A DNA stretch of 64,000 nt, from assembly GCA_959347315.1 (NCBI GenBank), contig OY365808.1, positions 4,826,188-4,890,187 on the forward strand. The letters are read 5' to 3'. Made by a program: the position numbers and the translations under genes. Under the pieces are notes generated by a model, which saw only the letters and a list, made by a program, of their open reading frames with translations, ran no database searches and was not told the origin of the DNA. This document shows positions 26,861 to 39,346 of this stretch, piece by piece (position 1 is the stretch's first letter; the number at the start of each line of letters is the position of its first letter). This stretch comes from Bimastos eiseni. Taxonomy: Eukaryota > Annelida > Clitellata > Crassiclitellata > Lumbricidae.

Positions 26861-27961
26861 ATGGGCCTACGCACTACAGGTCAATGTTCAATGACAGACT
26901 AAAGAAGAAATTTAAAAAAAACACATTCAATCAGATTACTATATATATTATAGGCCTCTGTGTGCGAGTCAGGAAAATTTCAGATCCCACTATCTTTATC
27001 CGCACCAGATATTGACTCTGCAACCACCCAAACATTCACTGCAAATTCTTCTGCTCGCAAGTTACTGGAAAATGGTGAAATGTTTTACCAAAACTTAAGT
27101 GTACAAAGCCAGTGTCGTCATGATTGGTGATGTGATTGGATAAGCGAAACTTCCATGTGCTCGACTCCAAACTACATATAGGCCTACAGTCGCTACAGCG
27201 AAAGTTCAGGCTAAAGTGAACTACTGCAATTCTCTTTCTCTGAACATAGCCTACATGTATACGACATGACCCAAATAAGTCGCATCGAAGCTATTCAGAA
27301 TGTTATTTAAAGATATACCGCCAGTGATCCATTTATGTTTAATTGAATTTTTATTGAACTTTGTCTAATTAAATAATTTAATTTCATTGTAGAATACACA
27401 CATTGATTGATTTGCAAACGTTTTATGACAAGACAAAGCTCAGAATGATCAACTGAGTTTAGTGTAGCTACGGTGGTGCTTCGATTCCCATTTCGGTTGT
27501 TGTGACGATTGTAGCGATGTAGGCGTAGTCTACTACAAAGTCGGAATATCATCTGCAACTGCACGTTCACGTCTGCAGCACAGCACAATTTACGGTAAAT
27601 AAGCACTAGATTAATTTAGAGAAACTACAAAAAAATTGCACATCCATCACAAAAAACCGATGCTGAATGTTATAACAATACTGAAACAAGTTTATAGCAA
27701 AATTTGCATTGCCTGCTCGTTCATCTAGCCTATCAACTATTAGTTTAACCCAGAAATTTTGAGCGTTTTAAGAATTAATTTAGACTAGGCGATTCAATTA
27801 TTTAGCTGTTAGGCTCTCACATTACTGGGACTAATATGGGTTACACATGTAGTATGTTATATTTATCCCAGCGTAAGTTAGGAATTGCTCACACATCAAT
27901 CATGTCTATCACTGACCATGTAAACAGTAGTCTATTTGTCCCCTAGTCATCATTTAAACAA

Positions 27962-28140
27962 GGCTGTCAACGGGCACCCGTGTACCAGGGTACCCTCCCA
28001 AGGCTGACTGCCCGGGAAATGAAATCGGTGCTCTGGTGCCCGACATTCTGCAAAAATGCGCAACTCCTTACACTTTCTTAAAAATGTCCGCACGGTCGGG
28101 TACCCGGGTACCCGCTCCGTCGATCGACAGGTATCCGGAG
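27962..28140. repeat. GC-rich interspersed repeat, related to 4010-4232
   Basis: It begins 'aaggctgtcaacgggcaccc' and has repeated 'gggtacccg' words. Its left part matches the reverse complement of the right part of the repeat at 4 kb. Confidence 0.5.
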
Positions 28141-28318
28141 GCCGTAATTTAAAAATGGTTTGACAGTCTTACATTTATGGTATTATGTTCAATCGTCACA
28201 TGCGCATAATATCAGGCGCAACGTTTCCATTTCTGTAAGGTTCTATCAGTAGAATGCGCTGGTTTCCAATCGCCTAGATTACGCCTACTGTATGCAATTT
28301 TTAATGGAAAACTTTCGT

Positions 28319-28490
28319 GGGACGGGGTGGCGCAGCGGTATTTTATGTGCTTTGCAATTGAAGAATCCCAGGTTCGGACCCACTTGGAGTCCCTGCGTAG
28401 CGACCTCGTACAAGCTGCTCACCCACAATTTGGCTTCCTGTTCAGAAGAACAACAGTTTAAAATGCCATGATTGTAAAAAAAACTGGACT
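28319..28490 (+). mobile_element. tRNA-derived SINE, family 1, copy 1
   Basis: A-box TGGCGCAGCGGT (28328-28339) and B-box-like GGTTCGGACCC (28371-28381) are about 32 bp apart, as in a tRNA-type Pol III promoter. The body 'gcgayct...acaagctrctcrcccayaatt' is shared with the copy at 40798. There is no cloverleaf with paired acceptor arms, so it is not a tRNA gene. Confidence 0.7.
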
Positions 28491-29829
28491 TTGACCGGTG
28501 GTAAGTTTGCTGTGCGACATTCCGTCGTGGTTCTGGTCTTGTTGGGTTGATTTCTATCCTACAGGAGCGCTGTGCCACTGACCACATAGTCAAATGAATG
28601 ATGCATGGTGGGGCACTTATAGATAAAAATTTCCTTAGCGAATAGGCGAGTATTTATGGGAAAACCAACAACTGATTATCTTGCGCTCAGAGAGCAAACT
28701 TATATATGCCAGTTTGCTAATACAATGACATGGATTTGAACCCCAGACATGGTACAGATCGTCTGTATGTGTAGTCAGTGTAACGATGCATATACACAGT
28801 TCAACTTATTCTGCCTTGGTTTGGCCATCACGCCTCTTCATATACATATTCATGAGTTCAATTGAGTATTAATTAATCAATAACTACTGCAAACTTTCAT
28901 CGTCAATTATATTGCAAAAACAGTCAAAATCAGCAAAATATTTAAATAGAATTCTAAGATATAGATTGATTATGAACTAATCTAACTTATGACTACCTAG
29001 CCAGCCTAGATTAGCTAATAGCGCTTCTTAAGTCAGATATCTACCTCCCACGGGAATGGAGCAGATCTGCAGTGTATTTCTGTAGTGTTCATTTGGATTC
29101 TTTCTTTGTGTAAATTCTGTCGATTGCTTCTTCTCGGATGATTGTTGCCTCTAGCCTCTTCACCTCAAATGCTTCTGTGCCGTCCTCCACTCGCACTCGT
29201 CACGTTCGAATGATGAATCGGACTTAATGTGATACTTGCGTAGCCTCGATTCCGTTGACAAGTATGTCAGAAGAGACACACTATAGATGCTGATATTAAT
29301 CTCTCAGTCCATCTATATTAACGTGAAAAGAGTTTCTGCATTCCACCGCTCATGACCGATAGTTCGAGAACGAAAATAACTCCTGATTACACACGGAGAA
29401 TACATCCATCATTACTCGACGATCACAGTACTGTTCGCCACTACACCATTCGCACCCCTCAGCAGTTCTAGAAGAACCTGGGTCAAATAACTGTCCGAAC
29501 TCCTAAAACTTCTTTGAGAGTTCGCAACTTGAGAATTACGTTTTGACTTTTTCTCAGCACCAGACACACTGAACATCTTATTGCAAACTCTCGCAGCCCG
29601 GATAACGCATTTCCGCCGTACAATCCCCAGCAGACGACCGATGGCCAAAATTAGACCTTTTAACATTGCCTTCTGAATGTCAAATTGCCAACGACCAGTT
29701 CTCCCCAACAACACTGGTACTAAGGGCTCTAATTTAATCTTATAGCGCCTATACATTATATTTATAGGCTGGCATTAATTAACTCTGAATTAATTTAAAC
29801 TAATTAACATTGACTGCATATTATAATGT

Positions 29830-30530
29830 TAATAATACATAAGATATGTGGGTTTTAATAGGAACATCGCTACAGTCAGTCTCCAGCAATCTGACGACAG
29901 CACGAAGTCACACCGTTGCTTCAAAGCACAATAGTTGCGACCGGTTGGATTTGTAGAATCGGACTTTTGTTTACTGCGGCCAAACAAAAATGACTTGAGG
30001 ACACGATAGCAGGCTAGCAGATTGTCCCTAGGGAGCATGCGCAGCATTAGCGGAAGTCCATTCCAAATGGAGATGCCCATAACCGAGAAGGCTCGGTCCT
30101 GCTTAATCGAGGATCGAGCTAGTGGGATCAGTAGATTCCCCTATGCGAAGAACGGAGAGCCCTACAATAGGATATATCGGAAACTTAAATTGAACGGAGC
30201 CCTGCCAACGAGGCACCGCCAGACAAGCGCTGCTATCCTTTAGCTATTGCGCTGCGAAACAGGATGCCAGCGCAGGACATCACGCGTGTAAGCTGTGACT
30301 GGAGCCTACTTAGAAATATGACCAATAAGCCTGGCAGCAGAGCGAAGGACCCGGTCAAGGCGCCCTATTAGACCAGCCAGAAGACCTGCAAGAAGAGAAC
30401 AACAGTGATCAACCCTACTGGTGACAAAGGCATGAACAAGGATTACAACAGCATTGTGGGAGAGGGAAAGTAGAACAACACCCAACTGACGAAGCTGACA
30501 GTAACAGTTTTACGTAACCGAGTTAACGTG
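29830..30530 (-). pseudogene. LINE reverse-transcriptase C-terminal fragment (CR1/L2-type)
   Basis: The minus-strand translation in shifting frames shows YCQLRQLGV, HAFVTSRVDHCCSLLAGL, RVLRSAARLIGHIS, YTRDVLRWHPV, VWRCLVGRAP and finally AFSVMGISIWNGLPL with LKSFLFGR. That is the ordered series of motifs downstream of the RT core in CR1/L2-like LINEs. Several stops and frame changes are present and the 5' part is absent, so it is an inactive truncated copy. Confidence 0.8.
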
Positions 30531-31406
30531 CTGTGAAAGACTGAGCTCTTGATCAATCATCGCAACAAAGTCACGAGCAGTTAAGTGAAAAGTATGATTT
30601 CGGATGATTCTATGTGTGTTCTATAGACTGTAGTGACCCTCTTATTCTATTTGATTCACCATACTGTATACACTTACGTGTAGAAACGTATATTTGGGCA
30701 TGCCGCTACATCGCTGTTACATATCGGTTGGTTACAATGAACATCTTTTGTCCAAACTTCGGCTCCTTTGCATCCTCGGCAGAGCGGAACGCTTCGCATG
30801 TCCAAGGCCTGTGGGTTGAAGATTCCAATTCGATGTTCTTACTTCCAGGCTAAATCAATTAGATAGTCCAGGAAATTCATTTGAAATGGTTAGTATTATT
30901 ATATCAAGACATAAATGCAATGGTGCTGCGCAAATTTATGTTGATCTACCTAAATGCATTGCAAATTATGCGAATAGAGCAGACATTTACTGGGTCAAAA
31001 ACGCAGCTCGTCTTTAAGGTGTTAAGTGAGTTGGAATGCAATAAGCATGACAAGCCGTCTTCTTCCAGAATCCCTTCGCGTTCCCAAGGTCGGTTCCACG
31101 TTCCGAAATTTTACTCTCCATCTGCAATGTGACAAAAGTCGGTCACATCTGTCGCGCTTGACACGATCCACTTTTGTCAATGGAAAGAATGCGAAAGATA
31201 ATCACTAGCGATCATAGGATTACAGCTGTAGATGGCCAATCCATGTTGCTGTAGGTATGGACACCACATATCATATGGCTCAGGCCAGAAAAGTATAAAG
31301 CTTACATTGTAAGAGACACAGTTGCTGGAGAGAAACAGAAAATAATGTCTTCCTTTTCGTACGTTGCTTCTGAATCACATAATACATACTTAGCCTGAAT
31401 TCTGAC

Positions 31407-31571
31407 CATGCAAAGTGGAAGAGAATCTTTATCAGGTCTTGCGTTGTAGCTTTTGATCATTGATTCAAGTGGTTTCTCTGATATCTCACAGTCGTCCGTT
31501 GCTTGGACTTTGAGTCTGAATTCAGAGCCAAGCAATGCAAGGATTGCTAAGAGAAGAACTGCAAACATCAT
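31407..31571 (-). CDS. Gene C: first exon of a cysteine-rich secreted protein (partial)
   Basis: The start ATG is the complement of 31569-31571. The 55 codons read MMFAVLLLAILALLG (signal peptide) and end DSLPLCM. Cysteines at 28 and 54 match C29/C55 of gene B, and the proposed donor falls at the homologous phase-0 position. That donor is GTCAGA, which is weak; the open frame simply runs on to 31302 if it is not used. A TATA-like TTATATAG lies about 100 bp upstream (complement of 31667-31674). Leader and promoter are similar to those of gene D. No second or third exon was found to the left, so it may be a pseudogene or too diverged to see. Confidence 0.5.
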
Positions 31572-33024
31572 TCCCGGTGTTTCCGGTCGTCCAAAATGAA
31601 AACAGAGTCTGAGTCCAAGACCAGAATCGTACTCTCTATCGATTAGGGATACACGTGCAAAGAGGTCTATATAAGAGATTGTCATCCCTCTACACCTGCT
31701 GCGTTCAGATTGCCATTTATGCCTACTCTCCGGTTTAATATAAAATATATAAAATCTGTTTCCGATTACATGATCTGCATGTATAATTAAAATGAAAAAA
31801 AATTTATTCAGAACATATTTATTTGCAGGTGCGAACAGCGAATTGATAACGAACAAAGGTAGGTGCTCTCTTTCAGGATGAGTTTGAATTTAATTAAATA
31901 TAAAATGAAGCATGACATATTTCTTAATTTGGCATTTGATCCAATAATATTCTCCCATAATGCCGTACAAGTCGGACAATGAAAGGAGTGATGCATTGTC
32001 GTGAATATCATCGCAACTATTTTTCGTAATTGTGATCGTAAACTTCAAATTTCTATAACTCTGCTGAGAAGCTAAGCATAGAGCACCAGTCAATTCAAGA
32101 GCTTTGCGTGTGAAGATGGTAAAGAGAAGAGTCCAATCTGGTAACCACGCTGGGAGACAAGACCGAGTAGAAGGGGTTGAGGCAGCTTGAAAAGGTGGAT
32201 TGCATGGATTAGGGTAGAAATGCCTAAATGGAATGAGTCTGAAGCAAAAAACAATGACTTTAGGTTTATTTTAGGCTTTAGGTTTATCCGGTAATATCAT
32301 TGCCATATACTTGCCATATTGAAATTTTACGTGGCATATTGTCCGGGGATTATTGTCCAGGAGGAGATTGTCGAGGGCAAATTGCTCAGTTTGTCCTAGG
32401 TTCAGGCGTCAGGACTCACGTGAATATGAGACACATGTACAGGTTGTAATGTATTCGTTCCTCTGTGTGTTTAATATATTTTACGTTTAAAAAGCATCTT
32501 TGCTGCATGTAAAATCTCAGGACCATAACATCACCTAGACCAAACTTACCACAGCATGAGTCAATGCAATTTGTCTTAGAAGTAATATCCAATTTTAAAG
32601 AACCGCATTTATTTCACGAGCATCGTTGCGGCTTGGAAATCTACCGATTTAGAGTCTCAGATGATGCGTTAGTTTCTGCATAATTACCGGTAATGTCAAC
32701 GTCAAGTCAATGTTCAATAACAAGGACCTAGTGCACACAGGACTGCAAAGTCCCGATCTAATTGGATACGCCAAGTCAAGTTTCCAAAAGATGTAACGTC
32801 GTGGGCGAAAATTGAGAGCAAGAAATTTTCACCTCTTGTTGGCGTAACAGGCTCATTTATTAACTGTTAGTTATGAGAGAAAATTTACAAATAACTATAC
32901 GAACAAATAAATAAAATGCTTTTGAGGTTTAATGGTCATACTTTCAATTGGAAGCGAAATTTAAATTGGGGCGACAAGTATGTTTGTATTTGTCATCTAG
33001 GACGATCAAACGATAAGTTATAAA

Positions 33025-33587
33025 CAGTGGCGTCGCTACCATTAAGGCGCAAATGCGTGTACCTCCCCTTAGTTTTTAATTATTTATTTTATTTATATAT
33101 TTGTCTCCATTAGACCAAAAATAACCTGAGCCACCCAGCATTAACAGCGTTGCCGCAGACAGCTGATAGCTTACTACAATCAATGACCCCGTCGGTGAGT
33201 AGCTGACGAATGTAAGAGGGCCAAGAGGTTTAAATTGCGTTCTAGGTGATATACACTTTTGTCCTGGATGCGCTGAGAGACATTTAGCCGCAGAAGTGAT
33301 ATGAGAACAGAAGTGATGTCTGATATGGTGATGCCTGAGTGTTTTGGTGAAAGCGTGGACGCTGCGTTCTGGGTTGTTGCAGGCGCATGTATGATCCAGC
33401 CGGTGACTTCCCGCTTTGACCAGTACTACTTTTGCATGATTATGACGACATCTCCACAAACAAATGATCACTGTTGCATTGTTATTTTAAAAAATCCTAG
33501 GGTAAGGGAGGGGTTGCAGCAGCCCTTCTCCTACCCGCCGTCAGATCCAATCTGCCTCTCCGACTTCTAATCCTAGCGACGTCACTG
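33025..33587. mobile_element. 563-bp non-autonomous DNA element with CAGTGGCGTCGCTA-type ends
   Basis: The left end 'cagtggcgtcgctacc' and right end 'tagcgacgtcactg' form an inverted pair. Flanks gttataaa (33017-33024) and gtcaaaaa (33588-33595) agree at 6 of 8, compatible with an old 8-bp TSD. The open frames of 131 aa (-) and 89 aa (+) inside are overlapping and unrecognised, and probably non-coding. Confidence 0.6.
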
Positions 33588-33999
33588 GTCAAAAATTATA
33601 ATGGCGAAATCAATTTTGAGACGCTAAAAGAAATATTCCCTGCATATTTGAGCTTGGCGACATTTGTGTTCACTTTCATCATGCCTACTGTATGCAGTGG
33701 GGAAAAAATTGATTAAACCGACTTTCTATCACATCACTTATTTACTAGATTGCTTACTCACTTTTTCATTCAGAATTGATTTATATATTTATGCGACTAA
33801 TTATGCTTTCACAGTTTATTTAATATCCGATCAGTTTAACTTTAATGAAATTTGATGTGTAACATAATTGGGGCCTTCCACGGCTGCCGACAGCTAAATT
33901 CGATTTCTGTAATAAGTTGTCGTCATTCGTTCTATGGCTTAACAGTTTGAAATTAAGTAGGCCTAGTCAAATATTATTATCAATATTATTGTTATTATT

Positions 34000-34022
34000 A
34001 TTTTTATTAGTATTATTTTTTA

Positions 34023-34097
<75 letters not shown>

Positions 34098-34100
34098 CAT
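34000..34100. repeat. (TTA)n microsatellite
   Basis: About 75 bp of pure TTA repeats preceded by degenerate units. It directly abuts the non-LTR element fragment at 34140. Confidence 0.95.
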
Positions 34101-34139
34101 ATATGTTTCACATTATGTTGTTATCGCCCATGATGAGCT

Positions 34140-34360
34140 AATGGAGTGTTGGCAATGTCCCGAAGAGGCAGGCGGCGTTCCCACGCTGAAGAACAACCGA
34201 GATACGTTGGAACAGAAATGACGTCTCCATTGGATCGTGGGTTGCAGCACTCGTTCGACTACCCAACTCTGAGATGAACTGCAGTCCTTCACTGCTCCAA
34301 GCGCCGCCGGATTCCAAGGAGAGGGCTACGAAGTCGTGGGTGTTGGTTATGGTGGAATAC
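34140..34360 (-). pseudogene. C-terminal fragment of RPDG-domain non-LTR retrotransposon (copy 1)
   Basis: The minus-strand translation contains ESGGAWSSEGLQFISELG, then DPMETSFLFQRISVVLQRGN. The same motif order occurs at 44247-44687 and 49850-50330. It is flanked on both sides by ATT/TTA microsatellites. No RT core is present here. Confidence 0.65.
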
Positions 34361-34487
34361 TTGGCCCTCTTCGTCTTATTATTATTATTATTATTGCATT
34401 GTTTTTTTAAGCTTGAGAGTTCCTATAACATCAATTTCCGAGATATTAATGACCGCTTTAAAGTGTCCATGAATCGATCAAGTGTAG

Positions 34488-36979
34488 TTAGTAGCCCTGT
34501 GGAACCTTGGTGGTCCTTGGATTGGTTATAAAGGGAGTGGTCAAACGATCCGTCATAAGTGACCCAGTTACAGGAGGCGTGGTTAATTGCTCCGTCGGAC
34601 ATCCACATCTGCAAGAAACATGCAAAAAAGCTTATATACAAGTACATAGTTTAAGAAGCTCAAAGGACCATGATAATAATATTGATAGTGAAACGGTCTT
34701 CAACATTATATATTACACGTCTTTATTTCAATATATATATATGTATGTATGTACATAAAATTATATATATCAACAACGATTGACAGGCCACAATTATTTT
34801 AAATCATTTGCAAATATCCATTTCTTTCTGTCATTGAATGACCTCTGCTTGACCCCGAGCGAGCCAGCGAAATGTCTGTATGCACGCATCAATTGTTTCA
34901 AATTGATAAGATTAGTGTGAGCCTGGCCTGGCCTGTTCGATTCATGTCATGTAGGCCTAGAATACTTGCGTTATGAATTACTGGAATGGAAGTGCAAATA
35001 CTGAGAAATGCAATTGGAATTGAGAGCCATATTGAAAAAGTGAATTTAATTTCAAGAATACAAGAAATGCGGATGCTCACTGCCACAGAGATTCTTTTTA
35101 TCCAATGTATTACTATTGGCCCTAAATTGCCCACATAATTTTTATTTGCACGGATCGCGTCCACGGTACGATGTTGACGAGCAGTCCCTCGATCACTGGA
35201 GGAAGATGGCGCGCGGCACTAGATATTCGTCGAGGCACAATGAGGACGTAAGAAAGACATTCGGTGTCTGGGTCGGTAGATTGAATAGCCACCCGTGACA
35301 ATCAGTCGAGGTCACTCCAATGGCCGCTTCTCTCGTCCTCCACCGAGACAAAATCACAATAGGCGTCGGCCAACACGGCCGCAGGGCTTAGACTCGACCG
35401 GCTTCATCAGAATAGATGGCCTGATGTGGTCGTAGTTCGATATTGTCTGAGGCTCGGCTTCAGCGTCAGACGCAGTTGAGGACATCGTTCGGTTTTAACA
35501 TAAAATACTTGTTCGTTGTCCGAAAGTTTATAACAGCGTGTTTTCACTAAAGGCTAGCAGTTAAGTTAAGCACTTTGACACGAAAGTGCACCGAAAGGGA
35601 TTTCAAAATCAATGTAATTTGTTCGCCTTGCAACTAATTTGATCTCTCTGGCACCCCTTCTATTATATTCTTTCCAAGCCCTGTTTCTGGGGGGAAAATG
35701 GTCAAGACTAGCAAATATTTCAACTCATACTAAAGCGAATCATGCCACAACACACTATTATGCATGCATATTCTCATAATCATGCGCATCTATACTTTCA
35801 CAAATATACACTAATTAATATTTCTCTTGATTTCTTTTAAAGCCGTTGTTTAAAGCTCTTCTCACCTGTAAACTTGAATATCATTTTTGCAAATCGGACA
35901 AACAGTCATGCAAAGACCAGTCAAGAAGGACTTGGCAGCATTCTGGGGAAAGTTGTCGCATAATTCTGCTTTTGTTACTTGAACTTCAGGACCGGTGCAA
36001 ACGGAACAGATCGGCAGTTCGCATTTTTGTAAGCCTTTCAATGCGAAGACGATCCGTGTTATTGTTCCAGTAGGTCCGCACTTTAACACATTAGCAATTA
36101 TTATCAGAAATACATGACTCAAAAGAATAAATTATGCAATGTTATTAAATGCGAACAGTTACATTTTTGTCACGCCCAAACTTTATAAACAAGATATTAT
36201 CCACATTACACTGCTATTGTCTTCTCTAGCTGAGCTTAGCATAGTATATTCTAATTTAAATTAAATTGGCATGAAATGAAGGTAATCGTATGGTTTAGAT
36301 TTTTCATAGGACTGCTAAGAGGTTCAACCCAGAGTAGGCTACCACCTTTTTCTCGGACAATGCGTCATATGAGATTGACTGAATTGTCAGACACCTGTTA
36401 GAAAACCTATTATCAGAAGTTAGTGAAACACGATGATGATAATCTAGGTGATTGGTTTGACCAATTTGGCTGAGTCAAGCCTGGTCTAACAAACTGATAA
36501 CAATAATGAGATTGGATCGAACTAATGGACGCTTACATGTCTGATAACTCGAGACAGAGAGAGCTTAGTTTTGCCTATCACGGTCTCGTCAAATATGTCA
36601 ATAAGCACATCTGCGCTGATGTAGTCCAATCTTCCAACAACGCTATATTATGCATCCAACATCACTAACTCGCTCTTAAGTGAAGCACCATGCGAAACTC
36701 CTAAACAGATAATAATAGACTAAATGCCGAAGAACTGCGATAAAAACAGGAAATACGAGGTAAGATTTTAGATTATTGGTCCTTTTGTTGACCATAATAA
36801 ATGTGCTTTACCACACATTTCGGAAGCTCTTGATTTTTTCGAAGAGCGAGCACTTTGTCGACAATCGTAGAAGCAATCTGTGCTGTAGATGCGCAGATGT
36901 CCAGTCCCGCAGAAGCAGTTGACAGTCCAAGATTGGAACCAAACACCGCCAACACAACTGAAAAGATGATTGCGATCAT
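34488..36979 (-). CDS. Gene B: small secreted 12-cysteine protein, 3 exons, 167 aa
   Basis: Coding exons in transcription order: 36979-36812, 36080-35866, 34608-34488 (TAA), 504 nt in all. The start MIAIIFSVVLAVFG is a signal peptide. Cysteines fall at 29, 55, 57, 76, 81, 84, 97, 113, 117, 120, 129 and 131. Exon 2 reads CGPTGTITRIVF, CSVCTG, CDNFP and CPIC; exon 3 opens with YRCGCPTEQLTTP. It is a paralogue of gene A with the same exon lengths (168 nt; 215 vs 218 nt) and intron phases 0 and 2. The tail differs: it is longer (last residues VPQGY), Thr/Pro-rich and contains a second TDRLTTP unit, as if the tail had duplicated. Introns are AG-ended with weak pyrimidine tracts. The function is unknown; secretion is inferred. 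Confidence 0.75.
35150..35400 (+). repeat. Interspersed repeat in gene B intron 2, related to 24600-25030
   Basis: It has the same block order as the copy in gene A intron 1, including 'gccacccgtgac' and 'tccaccgagac'. It contains short open frames without recognised motifs. Confidence 0.55.
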
Positions 36980-37310
36980 CTTCAACGGAGTCGAGGATTC
37001 TGCTTCTCGTCTCCTACTCGATATCCTCAAAGTACAACCAACCAGTAGCAATAGGCCCACAGACGATCCCAGAGGTGGACTTATATATAAGAGACCAGCG
37101 ACTAATAAATTATCGTATATCTTGGCCTTTGGATGCCATTAAAAAGTCGTCAGATTTCGAAAATATGTGAGTTTCGTGAAATATTCTATGCAATCTGAAA
37201 TTTGTTCGCAGGTGAGCGCTCTTCGAAATCGATTATATTGCACAGAAAGCCAACAGGAAGTTATGAATCTCTAAGCTAAACCGGTTGATCGCTTATTAAT
37301 TATTGGCTCC
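36980..37310 (-). promoter_or_regulatory. Gene B promoter with palindromic TATA box
   Basis: TTATATATAA at 37081-37090 lies about 105 bp before the ATG. The upstream block 37226-37310 matches 23151-23232 of gene A in inverted orientation at roughly 80% by eye, which is higher than expected for neutral sequence between proteins this diverged. Confidence 0.65.
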
Positions 37311-37996
37311 CAATCGCGCACCTGCATGTGTAAGTTGATTACTTGTGGCCTGAACCGTAATGCTCTAATTTGACCACAAAGCAAATCTGTGCAAATAAAG
37401 ACTCAAACACAGGCGGTTAATAGAAGTCAGAATGCTAAATTGCGCTGAGAAAGTCCATAAACTGACAGTTAACACAGATCGAACTGGTTAGTTGCGCTGA
37501 GAAACTCTATGTTCAATCAATTTCATTGTCTCACAGTGAATTGTTTGAATCGAAAACTGTCTCTAAGGCCAATAACTTTTGTCTATTATTCTTGCACTCG
37601 ATGTGTTCAGAATCTGTGAATGTCAGAAATAATTTAATATTCGGCAGAGCCATCCATCAATCGTTGAGATTTCGGAAACAGATCAGAAATTGTCGACCTG
37701 AACCAATGGTTCTTTCTGATTGACTTGTTTTGTGAAAATAGTGAGAATGTAAAGAGCTGTAAAAGAATGTAAAAAAGAATGCAAAAGGAAAAGAATGTAA
37801 AAATAATGTAAAAATGATTTTATTCTTTAATTTACTACCACTCAGCTCTGTCGTCATCGTGATCGCGCCATTACTATTGTCACCATCATTGGTGCCATTA
37901 TTTATATCATTATGATTGTTTGCACTTCTATCATATTTGTCTTTAAAGTTATGGTCTATATCATCAATGTTTATTATTCATATTACAAATATTGTC

Positions 37997-38038
<42 letters not shown>

Positions 38039-38740
38039 GTTTTCATTACGATTACTTCTATTTTCATTAATATTTGCAGTATTATTTTATTATCATTACT
38101 ATTTGTAGTATTATTGTAATTGTTATCAATAATATAATTATAATAATTATTATTATTATTTTATTATCATCATCGTCATCATCGTTATTATTATTATTAT
38201 CAATAAGGAAGTAGTGGAGGTAATAGTAGTAGTAGTAGTAGTAGTGGTAGTAGTAGTAGTAGTAGTGGGGGAAGTGGGTGGAGTAGTTGCAGTAGTAGTA
38301 CCTAGTATTAGAAGTAGCAGCTGCAATAGCAATGGTATTTCATGTCATTATTGCTAGGCTCTGACTATTGTGAAAACCGTTTCTGCCAGCTCATCTAGAA
38401 TGGCCTCTCACCATCGGATTCTCACTATTTAAATACGTTTCTTTCCCCTCTAGGTTTCTGTGCTGAAGGCGCCTCTGAATAGTTATTTTTTCGCTAGAGG
38501 CGCTGTAGGCCTATGAGTCTAAAGATACGTTTCAGTGTGTTTTTTCAGGACTTTTCTGCATTTTATTTTGACTTGATGGGGTCTGAGCTAGATTTCCAAT
38601 TGCTTATTTATCATTTGAAACAAAAGATAATTGAGTGAGTTTTCAACTCAAGGGCCATCCATAAATGACGTCAAGCACCTAAGGGTTGGGGTCACACATT
38701 GGGACTAACACTGGGCTTCAGACAAACAAATGCTTTATAT
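37311..38740. other. Intergenic, microsatellite-rich, no gene seen
   Basis: Holds (TTA)n at 38000-38040, ATT/CAT tracts to 38200 and a (TAG)n/(GTA)n block at 38218-38310. Short open frames here follow the repeats. Confidence 0.6.
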
Positions 38741-39028
38741 CAACTCAGACGAGGAACATCAGTGGAACTATCGTCAGACATCGTGATGTATTGGAGGCTG
38801 CAACTAAAAAATCTGTGACAAGTGAGTAAAGAAAATTATGGGCAAAAAAATTTCTTTTGCCTTTATTAGGTATCTTGCGTGAACTGTCGCAAGAGTGCCT
38901 TGCCTTGCTCCAGTTTCCGCCGGCGCCATCTACCGAATGTTCTTCAATCGGACAAGCACACCTTTCCTTTGGTGCACAAGGAGAGCATATATTGGAAACT
39001 GATATACGCATTGGGTGCTTTTTTTAAA

Positions 39029-39145
39029 CTCGCTTGAGGACGCTCCTCGCTGGAACTTCGCCTGCAGACGATCTTCGCCGGAGGTTCGCTTGAGGATGCT
39101 CCTTCTTCACAAAAGACGTTATACACTGAAACTCCGCCTGAAGAC
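39029..39145. repeat. 28-bp degenerate tandem repeat
   Basis: Units starting 'cgcttgaggacgctcc', 'cgcctgcagacgatct' and 'cgcttgaggatgctcc' follow at 28-bp steps, with weaker units to about 39165. They create spurious open frames on both strands. Confidence 0.6.
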
Positions 39146-39346
39146 GGTCATTTGCTTGGACTTCGCTTTTGGTGACGTGTACAAGTATTTTTGTTTTTGT
39201 TCGGAGCTTACAGACTCTCAATAGAACACTTTGGAAGATAAACTTTTGAAAAAGACCTTTACCACACAGGATAGGCCGGACTCTCAAATAAATTACACGA
39301 AACAGCAAATTTGTGTCAGAACTAATGGTGGGAATCGCAAAAGAAG

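Noticed and set aside
28319..28400. tRNA gene (also at 40798-40870)
   Set aside because: A and B boxes are present but there is no foldable acceptor stem or anticodon arm; the shared downstream body shows SINEs.
33076..33471. 131-aa minus-strand open frame
   Set aside because: It lies inside a 563-bp inverted-repeat element, overlaps a competing frame on the other strand, and shows no recognised motif.
34000..34140. Poly-Tyr open frame
   Set aside because: Translation of a (TTA)n microsatellite.
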